NCBI GenBank assembly: GCA_030760725.1
Contig: JASWHV010000016.1
Span: 16,793,084-16,857,083, forward strand
Reading direction: 5' to 3'
DNA length: 64,000 nucleotides
From: Neostapfia colusana
Lineage: Eukaryota; Streptophyta; Magnoliopsida; Poales; Poaceae
Below are positions 42,272 to 55,006 of this stretch, one piece after another. Below the pieces are notes generated by a model. It saw nothing but the letters and a program-made list of their open reading frames with translations, was not told the DNA's origin and ran no database searches. Made by a program: the position numbers and the translations under genes. Every line of letters begins with the position of its first letter. Positions within the stretch are counted from its first letter, which is position 1.

Positions 42272-44618
42272 GGTGTTGGTGGCTTGGGCTTAGACCTAAG
42301 CACATGGTTAAGTGCTAAGTGGTTTCCCCCCTTTTCCATATTAATCCCTCAAGTGGTTAAACAGGACAGGGTGATCCAGAGCTCCAATGGAGCTGAGAAT
42401 TTTTTTGTGAGTTCCTTGTCACAAGAAAACTCTCTGGACCAAACACTAGCACTTTTCATGGAGTGGTTTGCTCAGAATAATTCTCTTAGCAAATAAGCAA
42501 AGAAGAATTAATTCTGAGGTAATACCCCTGTTCATGCCCAAGTTAGTGAACTACAATTTCAATTATAGCTCATAGAGTTTGCATGAATTTTCCTAGCATT
42601 TTCGGAGCTAAGATTTGCCCAGAACTGAATTTCAAAATTTTGGAAATCCACTGAAAATGTTTCTGTATTCAAAAGAATACAGCACCTTCAAATTTGAATT
42701 GCTCTGACCAAATCAACTCCAAATGGTCTGAAACTTTTACAGGGGATCACTAATGTCCTAAAGAACATTCTGGCAAAATTTGGGGATTTTTGGATGCACC
42801 AAACTCCCTCTAAAATTCTTTTGCCGAAAAGCTTTAAAGAATTTTCCAGAATTAATTAATTGGTTTCATACAAATTGGGTTTCAGATTTTGGATTGTACT
42901 CTGTTAGAGGAATCCAACAAAATTTGTTTCATAATTTTTGGATTCTCCTACCCCAAGTTGTGGTCCTCCAAAGTTTGAACTACAAACTGGACATTTCAAA
43001 ATGTTTAAATGTCTGGCAGTGGGTCCCACCCGGCAGTCTTCTCCTTCCTCGCGCCAAACAGGGGTCCACGGCGGCGCACTCCGGCGAGCGTCGCTGGAAC
43101 CGCTATCCCGGCCGTCTCCCGACCCCAAACCCGCCGCCCCGCCCTAACTCATGACGCTGAACTCATCTCGGGGTTCGCCGGCGGCCGTAGCGCACCGGAA
43201 CAGGGCTCCCGATGGGGACAGCGGCGGTTAGGGTTCCGGCGTGGTCGGGAATGCGTTACAACGCATCAAAACGATCGGCAAAGGGTCGGAGAGCACCGCG
43301 GAAGCTCGAGGATGATGAAAATGGCCGCCAAACCCCATGAAAAGGTCTGTAACCTAGAGTTCCACAGTGACCCGAGCTATTATTCTATGGCGGCCCAAAA
43401 AACAACCAGAACCCGGCCATTTCTGGGTCATACCCCTTGATTCTTGGTCGAGGAGGGCCGCTAGGGAGTAAGAAAGGTGCTGACAAGCCTGCGCGGCCAA
43501 TAGCTAAACGAGTAGCATGAATTTTGGGGTAGACGACGCCCTACCCGAACACACTACGTTTCGGGAGAACTGGAAATACTCTTCATCCGGTGGATCAACC
43601 GCTATACGGCTTTCATCTCCACGATCTAGAGAGCACGGCGCACCTTTTTCGTGTAGGAGAGGATCGGTGAAAACGGCTGTGGAGCGCTGCCCACGGTGAG
43701 TCAGTTGCGGTTCCGCCGGTTGCACCTCGGTCCTCAGCTGCGATCGTCGATTGGTGGCCAAATGAAGTGCTAACGCCGCAAGGTGGTGAGGCGGTTAGTT
43801 AGAGCACACACAGGCGCTCCCTTTTTGTGTTGGGAGCTCGGGCAAAGACCGAGCAGACGTCGGCGTGCAGGGGAGAATCGGGGGAGCGGCGCCGGTGACC
43901 GAACAGAGCCGGGGCTCGCTGTTTTGCAAAGAAGCACGCGTACGTCTCGGTGGCTTGGCGAGGGGGTCACGTAGAGGAGAGGGCGCGCTGTTTCCCGGCT
44001 GCCAGCACGAGCGAAGGGAACCAGGAGGTGGCCCTCGGCCGGTGGCGTGCGCGGCAGCTGGCTGCGCTCGGTTGACTGAGAAAACAGAGAGAAGACTTGG
44101 AGGCTAAGTCTATTCCACCCAATGACATGTGGGCCCCACTGGTCAGTGCTCTCCCATCCCTCCAATGATCTCCAAAATTTTGGCAAATGAGTAATTCAAA
44201 TGTTTGAAGTCTCAAACTGAGCTACATTTGTATGATTGGAGAATTTCCCTCAAATTCAAATGTATATTTGAATTCTTGGCATAATTGGATCCTTTTTGGA
44301 AAAATGGGTAGCAAATATTTTCAAAAATTATTGAAACTCTGCCTCCCCACTAATTTGGACCTGAGGAATCCAATTATGCACTTTGATCCTTGTTTTAGAT
44401 GCTGCAACCATGAGTATGAATGTAACAGTTTTGAATCACCCTCTCATGTGTCATGTGTAAACTTCCCCCTTTGTGAAAGTGTAGGCTTTCCCCTCTAACC
44501 ACTCTTTTGATGGAGGTTACTTGCTCTTCACACTTTTTCACAATCTATCCACAACAAAACTGTGATGTTGTGTGGTGATAAAAAGTTTTTTTCAAGTCCC
44601 TTTTATTGGGCTTTTACA
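42272..44618 (-). repeat. Element E 3' LTR, proximal part
   Basis: Colinear with 52656-55006. On the minus strand it starts TGTAAAAGCCCAA right after the polypurine tract. Confidence 0.9.
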
Positions 44619-44653
44619 TCCCTCCCCCCTTAAAAGAATCTCGTCCCGAGATT
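44619..44653 (-). promoter_or_regulatory. Hairpin and polypurine tract of element E
   Basis: On the minus strand AATCTCGGGACGAGATT (44653-44637), then a TTTTAAGGGGGGAGGGA tract next to the LTR. Confidence 0.9.
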
Positions 44654-44684
44654 ATAAAAGAAGAGATAGCGATGTAATAGGGAC

Positions 44685-46082
44685 TTACCCGTGCTGAGAT
44701 GCCATGAACTCCGGGTAATTTGAGCGAAGGAATTCCTCGCTCTCCCACGTCGCTTCTTCGGCGGTGTGGTTGCTCCAGAGTATTTTGTAGAACCACAACG
44801 TTCTGCTACGCGTGGTTCGGGATTTCTCATCAAGAATTTCCACCGGATACTCATCATATGTTAAATCCGGTTTCAACTCGCCGATGTCTTCGGTAGGAAC
44901 AGCAGCTGTATGCTTCAAACATTTTCGCAGTTGCGAAACATGGAAAACATCATGGACACCAGCCAGAGATGCCGGTAGCTCCAATCGATACGCTGCTGGT
45001 CCACACTTCTCGGTGATAGCGTAGGGTCCAATAAAACGGGGAGTGAGCTTCCCCCTTCACACCGAACCGGTGCACGCCTTTTATTGGAGACACGCGGAGG
45101 TACACATGTTCCCCAACGTCAAAGTGCAACGGTCTACGCCTCTTATCAGCGTAGCTCTTCTGCCGGGATTGAGCGGCCTTCAAGTTAGCCTGAATCGTCC
45201 GAACGCGCTCTTCGGCGTCGTTCACCGCATCAACCCCGAATGTGACCCTTTCATCGGACTCGCACCAATTTAATGGGGTGCGGCATTTGCGACCGTAGAG
45301 AGCTTCGTAGGGTGCCATTTTGATACTCGCCTGATAGCCATTGTTGTACGAGAATTCCGCCAATGGTAGGTGATCATCCCAGTTCCTACCATGGTGGATG
45401 GCACATGCTCTCAACATGTCTTCTAGAACCTGATTCACCCTCTCTGTTTGGTCATCTGTCTGAGGGTGATAGGCGGAGCTCCTAATCAACTTAGTACCCA
45501 ATGCGGTGTGTAACTGCTCCCAAAAGCGAGATACAAATAATGCACCTCGATCTGAGACAATGATCTTGGGTACCCCGTATAGGCATAGAATCTTCGCTAT
45601 GTATAGCTCCACATATTTGCTGGCATTGTAACGTGTATTCACCGGAATGAAGTGAGCTGTCTTGGTTAACCGATCAACGATTACCCATATGGAATCATGC
45701 TTGTTGGATGTTAGGGGTAATCCCACAATGAAATCCATGCTCACATCTTCCCATTTCCATGCCGGGATCTTCAGGGGTTGCAACAGCCCTGATTTCTTCA
45801 TGTGATCAGCTTTCACTCGTCTACACGTATCGCACTCGGATACGTACTTAGCTACCTCCCGCTTCATCCTGTCCACCAAAATTTCTTTTTCAAATCTTGG
45901 TACATCTTGTTGCTGCCCGGATGAATGGAGTATTTAGACAAGTGAGCTTCATCGAGGATTTTCTTCCTCAGTTCCATGTCCCGGGGTACGACTATGCGGT
46001 CGTTGAACCATAGCGTCCCCTCATCATCCTTCCGGAAACATTTAATCTCTCCATTGTCTATCCGTCTCCGGAGATGTGCCAT
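44685..46082 (-). pseudogene. pol: Element E: integrase and chromodomain, two frameshifts
   Basis: Nearly the same protein as in D. The zinc-binding half is in one frame (LDEAHLSKYSIHPGSNKMYQ, to KKFWWT). A 1-bp deletion near 45868 moves the frame to 44950-45879, which has ECDTCRRVKADH, VSMDFIVGLP, KIIVSDRGALF and the Glu region QTDDQTERVNQVLEDML. A 1-bp insertion in a C run near 45053 shifts again before the GPY segment. The last frame (44685-44984) carries LELPASLAGVHDVFHVSQ and the chromodomain (VEILDEKSRTTRSRTLWFYK, ATWESEEFL). Catalytic residues are all present but the protein cannot be made. Confidence 0.88.
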
Positions 46083-46157
46083 GCCTTTATCATCTTTCTG
46101 AGCTGCAATGATGTCCTCCCTAATCGTAGGGATGAGGGCAAGGTTGTACAGCGATCC

Positions 46158-47539
46158 TTACGGAACCAAGTATAAACTTGGTTCTTCCTCCTCCACCGGG
46201 GTAATGGTGAGGTGATGGACATGTGATTTCCGACTCAGCGCGTTGGCAACCACATTCGCCTTGCCGGGGTGGTAATGAATCTTAATCTCATAATCTTTGA
46301 TCAATTCTAACCACCTCCTTTGCCTCATGTTAAGCTCCTTCTGGGTGAAAATGTATTTTAAGCTCTTGTGGTCGGTGTAGAGATGCACCAGATTCCCCAG
46401 GAGATAGTGCCTCCACATTTTCAGCACCAAAACCACTGCAGCAAGCTCAAGATCATGAGTGGGATAATGCTGCTCATGGTTCCGAAGTTGGCGTGAGCCA
46501 TATGCGACCACACGTCCTTCCTGCATCAACACGCAGCCGAGCCCAATACCGGACGCGTCACAGTACACGTCGAAGGGCTTTGTTGTATCCGGCTGAGCTA
46601 AGACCGGGGCTGTTGTGAGATGCTTCACCAATGCTTGGAACGCTCCTTCACACGCCGTGTTCCAAACATACTTCGTCCCCTTCTTCAGCAATTCTGTCAT
46701 CGGTTTAGCGAGCTTGGAGAAGCTTGGAATGAATCTCCGGTAGTATCCCGCTAACCCGAGGAAGCTTCTGACTTCGTGAACTGAAGTGGGAGCTTTCCAT
46801 TTCAGCACTTGCTCTATTTTGCTTGGGTCAACCGCAATGCCTTCTGCTGAGATGATATGTCCCAAGAATGGCACTTGGCTGATCCAAAACTCGCACTTGC
46901 TGAACTTGGCGTAGAGCTTGTGGTCTCGCAATCGTTGAAGAACGATTCGTAAGTGTTCGGCATGTTCAGCTTCTGTCTTGGAGTAAACCAAGATATCGTC
47001 AATGAACACTACCACGAACTTGTCCAGCTCCGGCATGAACACTGAGTTCATGAGATACATGAAATGGGCTGGAGCATTTGTGAGACCAAAGGACATGACG
47101 AGATATTCATATAAGCCGTATCTCGTCGAGAAAGCCGTCTTCGGGATATCCTCCGCCCGGATCTTTATCTGATGATATCCAGAGCGAAGGTCCATCTTCG
47201 AGAACACACTTGCACCCACAAGTTGATCAAACAATATGTTGATGAGGGGCAGTGGATACTTATTCTTGAGGTGACATCGTTGAGCGGCCGGTAGTCCACA
47301 CACAGCCTCAGGGTTTCATCCTTCTTCTTTACAAACAGCGCCGAGCACCCCCAAGGCGAGGAACTCGGCCTAATGAAACCCTTGCTCAACAGATCATTGA
47401 GCTGTTCTTTCAGTTCAGCCAGCTCATTTGGAGCCATTTTGTATGGTCTCCGTGATATGGGCGTAGTCCCGGGTGCAAGTTCAATCTTGAACTCGATATC
47501 CCGCTCAGGTGGCATGCCCGGAAGATCATCCGGGAACAC
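46158..47539 (-). pseudogene. pol: Element E: reverse transcriptase and RNase H
   Basis: Starts with the RT entry block (MFPDDLPGMPPERDIEFKIE, GTTPISRRPYKMAP, WGCSALFVKKKDETLRLCVD). A 1-bp deletion near 47270 changes frame within VDYRPLN. It then reads through NKYPLPLINILFDQLVGAS, FSKMDLRSGYHQIKI, and FIDDILVYSKTEAEH with both catalytic aspartates intact, unlike D. The thumb (RSFLGLAGYYRRFIPSFSKL) and RNase H (FDVYCDASGIGLGCVLMQ, YTDHKSLKYIFTQ, HPGKANVVANALSRKS) follow, up to a TAA at 46158-46160 where D has Tyr. Confidence 0.88.
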
Positions 47540-49225
47540 GTCAGGATACTCCCGGATACGGGGATGTCTTCTAACGTGAGAGCGTCAGCATTATTAACTG
47601 CTAAAACTTCCCGGACTGGAGTGTCTAATACCATGGAATGCGGACGGTGGAATGGGGAGTTTAAATGAACCGTCCGCGTCCGAGTCTCCAGGACAGTGCC
47701 ATGGTATTTTAGCCATGACATCCCTAAGATTGCATCAATCTTTTGTCCCATTAGGATTAACAAGGTGGTGGGATATAGTTTCCCACCTAAGCACAGAGGT
47801 GCTTTTGGAATCATCATATTAGCTGAAATCTTCCCTCTCGGTGAGCAGATCATATAAGTGCAGTCGGTTGGGAAGACTTGCATTTGATGCTTAGCCACAT
47901 AGGATGCACTTATAAAGCTGTGGGTTGCACCAGAATCAAACAATATGACGATGGCTTGATTGTTGAGAGTAAACGTACCCACCAGCACGTTGTCTCCCTC
48001 TGGGGCGTCCTCATTGTCGAGGTGGCGGACGCCTCCAGTCTGCTGACCAACCTTCTTCATCGGAGGTCGGCCTCGAGCACCGCCCCGAAACTGGGCTTGC
48101 CCGCTGCTATGCTGCCCCTGGGGACAGTCCTTCGCGAAGTGGCCCGCCTGGCCACACGTGAAGCAGGTGAAACGGGGCGGTCCCCCGCTGATCGGTGGAC
48201 GGAATCCTGGGGCGCGTTGTGGCGGTGGAAACGCCTGGGGTACCGTTTGCTGCTGCTGCTGTCTTGGTGGTGGCATCGGCGGACGGAACGGGGGTGCTTG
48301 GAACGAACGTCCCCCAAACTGTTGAGGTCACGCCTGTGGACGCCACTGCTGCCCGGATGGTGTCCGATACACCATACGGTACTTCTGGGGAGCGCCACTC
48401 CCACCGCTGGGTGGAGCGCTGCGCTTCCGCTGCTCAGCTGCCAACTCCCGCTGAGCGTTCTCTTGCATGATCGCGGCATTGACTAGGTCGTTGAAGGTGC
48501 CGCGATTCCACTGCACGAGATGTGTCTTCATTTCGGGGTGTAACCCCCGATAGAAATGTTCCCGCTTCTTCTCTTCAGTGGATATATAGTCTGACGCGTA
48601 CTGCACCAGATGGTTGAAGGCACGGGAGTAGTCGTGGGCACTCCTCCCGCCCTGCTTCAGCTTCAAGAATTCTTGGAACTTCCTCTTCATTATTCCGAGA
48701 GGGATGTGGTAGGCGCGGAACGCCTCCCGGAATTCTTGCCATTCCACGGCATGGCCAGCCGGACGTGAGGCGACATAATTCGCCCACCACGCACCAGCGG
48801 CACCGTGAAGCTGTTATGCTGCGAACAGGGTTTTCTGCCGCTCCGTGCATTGGAGCAGCCCGAACTTGGACTCGATGGTCCGCAGCCAGTTGTCAGCCTC
48901 CAGTGGTTCTTCGGCTTTGGTGAACACTGGAGGGTGTGTACTCATGAAATCCGAGTACGACACTTCCCGGGGCTCACGAGGCCCTCTATCTTGACGCCCT
49001 CCCCCCCCCCCCCCCCGCCTGAGACGTATTCTGCACGATCGTGCGGAGCAGGTCGGTCTGCTCCTCACGACCTCCCACCAGTGCCTCTATCACATCCGCT
49101 AGAGTAAGCGGAGGTGGCGGTGGTGGCTGCTGCTGCGGGGTGCTGTCGTAGGCCGGTGGCTGGGAGTCATCGCCTCCCCCTTGGCTAGAGCCACTAACCT
49201 CGTGCGTGGTCCTAGTGCGAACCAT
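47540..49225 (-). pseudogene. gag-pol: Element E: gag and protease, several lesions
   Basis: Start Met at 49225-49223 (MVRTRTTHEVSG). A C16 run (49001-49016; C9 in D) shifts the frame about 70 residues in. Then come capsid (MSTHPPVFTKAEEPLEADNW), TAA at 48814-48816 (Gln in D), more capsid (AYHIPLGIMKRKFQEFLKLK, HPEMKTHLVQWNRG), and TGA at 48328-48330 (Arg in D). The next part has Q5, an intact zinc knuckle CFTCGQAGHFAKDC, and protease with the DSGA motif (ILFDSGATHSFISASYV) and AILGMSWLKYHGTV. A 1-bp deletion near 47565 breaks the link to RT. The motifs are better kept than in D, but the frame is worse. Confidence 0.88.
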
Positions 49226-51052
49226 CTGCAACCATACGACAATAACGTCAGTCCCGCAACAGATTGCATGCAGTCCAATAAAAATAGGTGTAAAACATAA
49301 TGACAATAATTCATGCGATACATCTCGTATGTAGATGATGTAATAACTTTGCACAAGCTACACCATTACCAGACCAAACACAAGCTAGTTTAATCCAACT
49401 TGATGAACCTCCTCTTTGGAAGCTCACCATAACCAGGTTTGGTCACTACGAGACATTACTATCGCGTTGTCATCACGTATACCCCCCTTAGGGTACCACA
49501 CCCTCTCCAATGAGTTCAACTGTCATTCTTCTGTCAGAATGACCAGTTTCTACCTATTCTAAGGTTTGATCTGGTTCTGGGCATTTTCATGACTCAAGTT
49601 GAATACCAAAGTTAAAGTTAACTTTAGTATCTTAACAACGAGTACTCATTTGCCCCCAGATCAGCTCTGGTTAAAAAGTTATGTTAATTCAAAGTCAGCA
49701 GAATTTCTGGAAGAATTTTAACAGCACCTCCCTTGGAAAGTTGCTGTTTTCAACTCCGGTTTCCACTGAAATCTGTGCTGAAATTTCAGAAACTTTGAAT
49801 TGCAAAGATGTAACAGATAATCTACCCTTTCTAAGGCTGTATCATATGAAAATTTTTTATTTTTCTACTAAGAGTTATGTTTGAAAAACAGAACAGTCCA
49901 GAGAATGTTTTAACACTGTCCTGGTTCTGGACAGTTTACATGCCTCTGGGATTTAAGCCATGTTAAGGTGAGTTTCAGCTCTGGAAGTCTACAACAAATT
50001 TGTAGAGTACTTAAATACCTTTCCAGAACTATATAGCACACCTCTCTGGGCTAAAAGACCTATGAGTTATGCCCAGTTGAAGATCAGCAAACTTGCTGTC
50101 CAAAACAGAGCACTCTGTTTTTCAGTCTTTTGGAACTACACTCATCCCTTTTCAATTTGTCTACCCAACCAGGGTTCTAATTGTTGAACCTAATGATTTT
50201 ATTTCCTTTTTATCATTATTTTCATGCATATGCCTACAATATCTCGGTACTACGTTCCTCACAAAAGAAAATCCTAACCGGATCATACCGGTATATACGT
50301 CTCAAGTGTGGCACTAAACGGTCTCTCGCACACGTTTTCTACACGGATAACTACGTGGTTAGTACCTGCAGAAGACCACACAATAATGGTGCACTCAATG
50401 GTTGTTCATTTCAGGCAGGACCATATTTAAAATAAATACAAACGCCCGTATCATTTCCATATGGCCGTCCTTGAGTTAGGTCACGTCTCAAGGTACGCGA
50501 TCGTGTTTCAACACCACACGACGGGGAACCCGAGTATGTCATGAACGGGTCGTCACGGTTGGGAATGTTATCAACCCAACAGATACCACCTACTGCCCTG
50601 CAGGGCATGCCGATGGCAAGCGCTGCGTATGTCCTCCTGGGCTACTTCCAGACGAACACACTCTCGCGTTACTGACCACGCGATGGGGTCTCTACTTACT
50701 TGCCTAATGCACGCTAGGGATCAGTGTTTCATATGAACTCAGGAACATGAAGAGTCCAAGAGTTTCATATTGACGTCTCACACCAAGCTGTGAGACAAAT
50801 CCCTGAACCACGTTCCTCGTCACGGGAGCTAACCGAAATTGAACCGCTTTCGGTGGCGTACCTTACCATGTTTACCAGAACATAGGTGCGTCGTTACATA
50901 ATTGAAATTCAGAATTAAAACACATAGGTTAGTCTTTGCCACTTTAAATAACTATGCTAATATAGTCCATACTTGGGCAGCTACCGAATCCTCACCGTAT
51001 ACCTAAGTTTTCCCGTAATACAGTCCTTAAGTACTGTGCTATCCCCAATGCA
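49226..51052 (-). other. Element E leader (between primer site and gag)
   Basis: About 1.8 kb, non-coding. The distal part (50140-51052) matches 55007-55906 of D and, more distantly, 10134-11000 of C. The proximal part matches 29177-30174 of D. No reading frame shows a domain. Confidence 0.8.
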
Positions 51053-51064
51053 GCTCTGATACCA
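51053..51064 (-). promoter_or_regulatory. Primer binding site of element E (tRNA-Met type)
   Basis: TGGTATCAGAGC on the minus strand, three bases from the LTR end at 51068, as in C. Confidence 0.9.
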
Positions 51065-51067
51065 GGC

Positions 51068-54000
51068 TGTGGCGGACCGGAATCCGCTCATCCAGGATCG
51101 CAGAGGGTGGTGCCGCGCGATGCGACACCCGACAGCACACGTCATAAGAACACATTATATTATATGGGAAAACAAACTGAATGTACAAAATAGTACACTT
51201 CTCAGTTACCAACTAGGGTCTTTTATTACACAGCGGAAGTTTCTTTTGTACAACTCACGCCCGCCTATCTAGCAAAAGTCGGTTGCCCATCCCTAGGGAA
51301 ACCCACACTAGCTGCACGTCTCAGCTCAGCGCGGCGTGTACGGCTCCCACTCAGCCGTGGTCCCCGACGGAGGGTAACCCTCGCCGGTGGACTCGTACTC
51401 CGAGTCCGTGGGTGGCTCCTCACCTGAAAAACACTTAAGCAGCAACCGTGAGCACGAAGGCTCAACAAGGCTTAACCGACTCACCTAAGCATGAAACTCT
51501 ACATGAGGTGTACCATGACATAGGATAGCAATGTTGCAGCAATTGGACACGCCTACAAGTTCATCCTTAGTTCATCTTTTAGAAACAAGTTAACGGTTCA
51601 TGAAGCTGAAATTTAGTGAGCAATATTTGGTGGCACACATGTAGCAATACAATTATATCATAACAGCAATATGGAATCATAACATTTCATTCATTAATCT
51701 ACGTTACGACGCAGTGAACAAGCGGTACTCGTCACCGCAAGGGACGGCGAATCGACTTGATATACACCTGCAGGGAAACCCAAAGAGCACGTCACGTACG
51801 CCCACCCGTGGAGCTGCACAGCACGCTCACTCGATGTCGTACGGGACAACCTTTCACCCAACAGCCCAAACGTCGAACCGGTCGCACCGAAACGAGCAGG
51901 AGGTTCCCCACACGGAGCATCTCTCTATGTCTGTTGGCAGATTTCCACCTTGCTGCCCTCAACCTACACCTATAAATCAGTGTGCTATGCCTCGACGCCC
52001 GGAGGTTTAGGCTACATCGGTTTATCGGGGCCCATATATCCGATATGCCTTCGGTACGTTCAATACTTGTTCAGCAGGGCCGCACACGGATCGGTCCTCA
52101 ATCGACACGGGCAGGGCTGCGCAGACAAGACTTCCTCTTGCTGCGCCCTAGTCCCTGCCTAGTCTCATTTGCATTACTAAAGTGATCTCACATCACTCAA
52201 CCGAACCCGTGTGTTCCAAGCCTAAACTCGCGAGTAGATTCCAACTACTCGACTTGTACCGGAGTCCTATGACTCATTAAGCATAGCCTGTCTAGTCGAG
52301 GTCCTAGACACTACCCTCACTCTTAGGGAAAAATTCTGGTTATGCGAGTGGGGTTCCATCCATCCTATACCTAATGCACAATCATACTTCATATGACACA
52401 TGTAACAAAGTAAAACTTATGAAAAGGTTAATGCAAACCGGGGCTTGCCTTGTTGCTGCTGGTCAGGAGTTAGTTCTTCGTCTGGAAGCAGGAAGTCGAG
52501 AACCTCCGGAGCTTACTCGCCTTCAGCGACTACACGTTATTGAAATACTACATGTTAATGAATATGCATACAGGTTTATTGTAATACTACTGCTATTAGT
52601 TATTATCACCAGTTTCTAACAACTGGAGCTCTGTTTAAGAATTTAAAGATGAACTGAGTGTTGGTGGCTTGGGCTTAGACCTAAGCACATGGTTAAGTGC
52701 CAAGTGGTTTCCCCCCTTTTCCATATTAATCCCTCAAGTGGTTAAAAAGGACAGGGTGATCCAGAGCTCCAATGGAGCTGAGAATTTTTGTGTGAGTTCC
52801 TTGTCACAAGAAAACTCTCTGGACCAAACACTAGCACTTTTCATGGAGTGGTTTGCTCAGAATAATTCTCTTAGCAAATAAGCAAAGAAGAATTAATTCT
52901 GAGGTAATATCCCTGTTCATGCCCAACTTAGTGAACTACAATTTCAATTATAGCTCATAGAGTTTGCATGAATTTTCCTAGCATTTTCGGAGCTAAGATT
53001 TGCCCAGAACTGAATTTCCAAATTTTGGAAATCCTCTGAAAATGTTTCTGTATTCAAATGAACACAGCACCTTCAAATTTGAATTGCTCTGACCAAATCA
53101 TCTCCAAATGGTCTGAAACTTTTACAGGGGTTCACTAATGTCCTAAAGAACATTCTGGCAAAATTTGGGGTTTTTTTGGATGCACCAAACTCCCTCTAAA
53201 ATTCTTTTGCTGAAAAGTTTTAAAGAATTTTCCAGAATTAATTAATGGGTTGCATACAAATTGGGTTTCAGATTTGGATTGTACTCTGTTAGAGGAATCC
53301 AACAAAATTTGTTTCATAATTTTTGGATTCTCCTACCCCAAGTTGTGGTCCTCCAAAGTTTGAACTACAAACTGGACATTTCAAAATGTTTAAATGTCTG
53401 CCAGTGGGTCCCACCCGGCAGTCTTCTCCTTCCTCGCGCCAAACAGGGGTCCGCGGCGGCGCACTCCGGCGAGCGTCGCCGGAACCGCTTTCCCGGCCGT
53501 CTCCCGACCCCAAACCCGCCGCCCCGCCCTAACTCATGACGCTGAACTCATCTCGGGGTTCGGCGGTGGCCGTAGCTCACCGGAACAGGGCTCCCGGCGG
53601 GGACAGCGGCGGTTAGGGTTCCTGCATGATCGGGAATGCGTTACAACACATCAAAACGATCGGCAAAGGGTCGGAGAGCACTGCGGAAGCTCGAGGGTAA
53701 TAAAAATGGCCGCCAAACCCCATGAAAATGTCGGTAACCTAGAGTTCCACGGTGACCCGAGCTATTATTCTATGGCGGCCCGAAAAACAACCAGAACCCA
53801 GCCATTTCTGGGTCATATCCCTTGATTCTTGGTCGAGGAGGGCCGCTGGGGAGTAAGGAAGGTGCTGACAAGCCTGCGCGGCCAATAGCTAAACGAGTAG
53901 CATGAATTTTGGGGTAGACCGCGCCCTACCCGAACACACTACGTTTCGGGAGAACTGGAAATACTCTTCATCCGGTGGATCAACCGCTATACGGCTTGCA

Positions 54001-55006
54001 TCTACACGATCTGGAGAGCACGGCGCACCTTTTTCGTGTAGGAGAGGATCGGTGAAAATGGCTGTGGAGTGCTGCCCACGGTGAGTCAGTTGCGGTTCCG
54101 CCGGTTGCACCTCGGTCCTCAGCTGCGATCGTCGATTGGTGGCCAAATGAAGTGCTAACGCCGCAAGGTGGTGAGGCGGTTAGTTAGAGCACACACAGGC
54201 GCTCCCTTTTTGTGTTGGGAGCTCAGGCAAAGGCCGATCAGACGTCGGCGTGCAGGGGAGAATCTGGGGAGCGGCGCCGGTGACCGAACAGAGCCGGGGC
54301 TCCCTGTTTTGCAAAGAAGCACGCGTACGTCTCGGTGGCTTGGCGAGGGGGTCACGTAGAGGAGAGGGCGCGCTGTTTCCCGGCTGCCAGCGCGAGCGAA
54401 GGGAACCAGGAGGTGGCCGCTCGGCCGGTGGCGCGCGCGCGGCAGCTGGCTGCGCTCGGTTGACTGAGAAAACAGAGAGAAGACTTGGGGGCTAAGTCTA
54501 TTCCACCCAATGACATGTGGGCCCCACTGGTCAGTGCTCTCCCATCCCTCCAATGATCTCCAAAATTTTGGCAAATGAGTAATTCAAATGTTTGAAGTCT
54601 CGAACTGAGCTACATTTGTATGATTGGAGAATTTCCCTCAAATTCAAATGTATATTTGAATTCTTGGCATAATTGGATCCTTTTTAGGAAAATGGGTAGC
54701 AAATCTTTTCAGAAATTATTGAAACTCTGCCTCCCCACTAATTTGGACCTGAGGAATCCAATTATGCACTTTGATCCTTGTTTTAGATGCTGCAACCATG
54801 AGTATGAATGTAACAGTTTTGAATCACCCTGTCATGTGTCATGTGTAAACTTCCCCCTTTGTGAAAGTGTAGGCTTTCCCCTCTAACCACTCTTTTTATG
54901 GAGGTTACTTGCTCTTCACACTTTTTGACAATCTATCCACAACAAAACTGTGGTGTTGTGCGGTGATAAACAGTTTTTTGCATGTCCCTTTTCTTGGGCT
55001 TTTACA
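51068..55006 (-). repeat. Element E 5' LTR
   Basis: 3,939 bp, TG...CA, partner of the split 3' LTR. The conserved hairpin is at 52232-52250. No clear TATA box was found on the minus strand. GC-rich open frames at 53261-54495 recur in all copies and are not genes. Confidence 0.92.
52232..52250 (-). other. Conserved LTR hairpin, element E 5' LTR
   Basis: GAGTAGTTGGAATCTACTC on the minus strand, then GCGAG. Confidence 0.6.

Larger units (their letters stand above)
30171..55006 (-). mobile_element. Element E: long-LTR chromovirus (about 14.3 kb without F), carrying element F
   Basis: 5' LTR 55006-51068, primer site 51064-51053, gag-pol 49225-44685, polypurine tract, and a 3' LTR 44618-42272 and 31748-30171 that is split by F. 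It lies in the leader of D: joining 30174 to 55007 restores the leader as seen intact in E itself at about 50140. CTACA follows the right end and is the expected duplication. The left end has lost CTACA and the last 11 bp of the LTR plus one GGAA by a deletion between two GGAA copies. Confidence 0.9.

Noticed and set aside
21053..55006. An LTR-internal-LTR-internal-LTR tandem formed by unequal recombination between D and E.
   Set aside because: D's leader resumes exactly at 55007 after the E right LTR, with CTACA at the edge, so E is nested in D; recombination would not give this.
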